Part shown: in pieces, positions 62,190-64,000 of the stretch | Numbering within the stretch: the stretch's first letter is position 1 | How the letters are laid out: every line of letters starts with the position of its first letter | Assembly (NCBI RefSeq): GCF_018263855.1 | Contig: NZ_CP073318.1 | Span: 11,470,001-11,534,000, forward strand | Length of the DNA: 64,000 bases | Direction of reading: 5' to 3' | Source: Kutzneria sp. CA-103260 | GTDB taxonomy: Bacteria; Actinomycetota; Actinomycetes; Mycobacteriales; Pseudonocardiaceae | Notes under the pieces: model-generated | Told to the model about the DNA's origin: nothing | The model's database searches: none | What the model saw: only the letters and a program-made list of their open reading frames with translations | Made by a program: the position numbers and the translations under genes

Positions 62190-63219
62190 CCCCGCTCTCG
62201 TCAAAGCGATCGCTGACGCCGTCGATGCCTACCCTCGGCGTCGCGTGCCGCTGGAGACGGTGCTCACTGCCGCGGCAGCTGTCGACCGCACCGCATCCGC
62301 GTCCGTCCACTGGCGGTCGCGTGTGATGTCGGCGATCACCTCGCTCGCCGCAGACGGCCGGGTCGAGCTGCCGAAAACCCGGTTCGACTCGACCACCCGA
62401 CCCGCGCTGCCGGCGTACATCCAGCGGCCGGCGCGGCATAGACCGCTGGTGGAGACCAGGGAAGCGGTGGTGTGGCATGCCGACCTGGCCTGGGCGGCTG
62501 TCGCCGATGACGAGGGCCAGCTGGCCCCGGCTGAGCGTCGGCTGCTGAGCGCGGTGAACGCGTGGTTGCCGCATCGGCGAAACGTGGTGGTGCCGCTGCG
62601 CGAACGGTCGCTGGAGATCCTCGACGACGAGAAGGCGCTCGAGAGCTGGGTGTTCGGTCCGCTGTTCGGCCCTGGGCGGCTTACCTTCGAGCTGCTCGAG
62701 TGTGAGCCATGCTGGCCGCCGGTCGAGCAATGCGTGCTGGGTCCCGGTGACTGGCTAATCGTCGAGAACTACACCACCTACGTGTCGATCTGTCGTGTCG
62801 CCAGACAGCAGAACTTCCAAGGTCGAATCATCTGGGGAGCCGGCCTGCAGGTTGGCACCAGGCTGCTGGCACTGGCCGCTGCCGGCGAACATCCGACGCG
62901 CTGCCGGTACTTCGGCGACGTCGACACCGGCGGCTTCCAGGCTGCTCGGTTGGCTCACGACCGTGCCGCCATGCTGGATTTCCCCGAAGCTCTCCCGGCG
63001 CGAGGTCTTTATCGCCTTGCCATGACGATCGGCGCGGACCAACGACGTAGGGACAGCCGTCGGTCGGGCAAGGACCTGCTCGCTTGGACTCGGGAATGGG
63101 TGGGAGCACCACTGGCGGACCCGATCACCGCCGTACTCGTTGCTGGTGTCCGGATCGTCCAGGAGAACGTCGGATTCGAGCTCCTTCGGGACACGACCGC
63201 CAAGAAGGATTGGTTTTGA
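62179..63219 (+). CDS. jetD: Wadjet-like JetD (DUF2220, Toprim nuclease)
   Basis: A 346-aa protein with the DUF2220 C-terminal Toprim fold: Glu196 in VENYTTY, then IWGAGLQVGTRLLALA and Asp247/Asp249 in YFGDVDTGGFQAARL, the three metal-binding acids expected for DNA cleavage. ERSLEILDDEKALESWV (about 150) fits the DNA-binding arm. ATG 62179 overlaps the jetC end by 11 bases; the longer frame is a jetC shadow. JetD is the endonuclease that cuts the plasmid once the SMC complex is loaded. It is the last gene of the operon. Confidence 0.85.
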   Translation: MNPDPALVKAIADAVDAYPRRRVPLETVLTAAAAVDRTASASVHWRSRVMSAITSLAADGRVELPKTRFDSTTRPALPAYIQRPARHRPLVETREAVVWHADLAWAAVADDEGQLAPAERRLLSAVNAWLPHRRNVVVPLRERSLEILDDEKALESWVFGPLFGPGRLTFELLECEPCWPPVEQCVLGPGDWLIVENYTTYVSICRVARQQNFQGRIIWGAGLQVGTRLLALAAAGEHPTRCRYFGDVDTGGFQAARLAHDRAAMLDFPEALPARGLYRLAMTIGADQRRRDSRRSGKDLLAWTREWVGAPLADPITAVLVAGVRIVQENVGFELLRDTTAKKDWF

Positions 63220-63381
63220 CGCGGCGTCCTTGGCCTGAGACGCCAGCCACAGTGGTATGACTGGAACTCCCTTGAGCTCAGGGAGGGCGTTGAACGTGCG
63301 TCGTTGGGACAAGTTGAACGACCGGCAACATGACGTGCTGAGGCATGTGGGCAGTAGTTGTGGTGCCGCCGTCCGTCCTGG

Positions 63382-63966
63382 TCAGATGCGATGCCCGCGG
63401 CGCCCAGGGCATGGGTTGCCATAGCTGTCCTGGTGTGGGCGCATTATTGTCGACGGGGTGCTCCGGCCGAAGTCGCGTTGGCAATAGGTACAGCGCACTC
63501 GGTAACGAGGCTGTGGGTGGCTGCGCGTTCTGGACGATCCACGGACTACCGCGCTATGGGACGCGGGGAACCTTGTGCGGTCGCCGTACTCTCCGGCCTT
63601 CGCGAGTTCGATCTCGAAGCGCGGCTCGAACTTGATATCGGTGCTCTCAAGGGATGTGATCTTCCAATTGAACAAGCTCTTCAGGCCAGGGCCCGACGAG
63701 CGGCCGCCGGTCTGGTCCCAGACGTATAGGTATTCCTGTCCGGCACCGTCCTTGCGCCACTTGAACGTCAGGGCGTAAGGCTCGACGAGCCGCGGCGCAC
63801 CGTCGTAGGTCATGCGTAGCAGCGTCTGCGTGCGCGCCGCATCCATGATCGGTGTGCGGAGCTCTGCGGGGAAGAAGGCAAGTTGGTTGGCGTCGCCATA
63901 GTCGAAGGAAGAGAACAAGGACACAAGCTCGCTTTTGAGGCGCTCTACCGCTAAGGTAAAATCCAT
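63382..63966 (-). CDS. uncharacterised protein with C-terminal zinc-ribbon-like motif
   Basis: A 194-aa protein convergent with jetD; the start at 63966 is close to the window end and a few more residues could lie outside. The first part has TYDGAPRLVEPYALTFKWRKDGAGQEYLYVWDQ and SLFNWKITSLESTDIKFEPRFEIEL, resembling a WYL-type beta barrel (the family is linked to defence regulation). The C-terminus RVRCTYCQRDF...MRPHQDSYGNPCPGRRG is a Cys-Cys-His-Cys zinc site. Perhaps a defence-island regulator or restriction-linked protein. I cannot name a family with certainty. Confidence 0.6.
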   Translation of the reverse strand: MDFTLAVERLKSELVSLFSSFDYGDANQLAFFPAELRTPIMDAARTQTLLRMTYDGAPRLVEPYALTFKWRKDGAGQEYLYVWDQTGGRSSGPGLKSLFNWKITSLESTDIKFEPRFEIELAKAGEYGDRTRFPASHSAVVRGSSRTRSHPQPRYRVRCTYCQRDFGRSTPSTIMRPHQDSYGNPCPGRRGHRI

Positions 63967-64000
63967 CCGACTTTCCGCGACGCAAACGATCTTGCTCCAG

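Overview
The window is high-GC DNA of an actinomycete. Strong third-position GC, frequent GTG starts, ATGA-type gene overlaps and an abundance of secreted glycoside hydrolases fit the Pseudonocardiales (Kutzneria/Saccharothrix-like relatives), but no rRNA or other marker is present to fix the genus. No tRNA, rRNA, CRISPR array or complete insertion sequence was seen.

Left flank (1-5059): the end of a CGNR zinc-finger protein, an N-terminally cut HhH-GPD protein, a cytochrome P450, and a MerR regulator divergent from an old yellow enzyme with a perfect 16-bp palindrome between them, then a small membrane protein.

Secondary-lipid locus (5060-32140): a tightly packed plus-strand operon built around a PfaA/C/D-type polyunsaturated-fatty-acid (secondary lipid) synthase. 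In order: FAD amine-oxidase-like protein, stand-alone ACP, thioesterase, acyl-CoA dehydrogenase, SCO6745-like protein, KS-AT-ACP protein, KR-DH protein, KS-CLF-AT-DH-DH protein, PfaD enoyl reductase, a second acyl-CoA dehydrogenase and a class V PLP enzyme. A TetR regulator and an MMPL exporter follow, sharing two identical-format operators, then a three-histidine-box desaturase with an adjacent rubredoxin. The KS-AT-ACP and KR-DH open frames meet at a CCCAAAA slippery heptamer followed by UGA and a possible pseudoknot, so they may be one PfaA polypeptide made by -1 frameshifting.

Middle (32204-37916): an ECF sigma factor divergent from a five-gene operon (FAD oxidoreductase, SCP2-like protein, 4-TM protein, UbiD-type decarboxylase, SnoaL-like protein) with no recognisable complete pathway.

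Carbohydrate and housekeeping stretch (38121-49761): DmpA-type peptidase, secreted SMP-30-like protein, GH30 with a ricin-type lectin, GH27 alpha-galactosidase, an EamA exporter behind a ykkC-class (probably guanidine-I) riboswitch, RNase HI, a secreted crystallin-like protein, a Phd/VapC pair and a glycine-rich secreted protein.

Right flank (50130-63966): a mosaic defence-type island. It holds a toxin-tail/immunity remnant, a second antitoxin/VapC pair, a DUF4143 AAA ATPase, an unknown gene and a four-gene Wadjet-like (JetABCD) operon. Three gap-free 209-bp copies of the broken 3' end of a metallo-beta-lactamase-fold gene, each beside a hairpin, separate these modules, which suggests stepwise module accretion. 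JetB carries an apparent -1 frameshift near its end.
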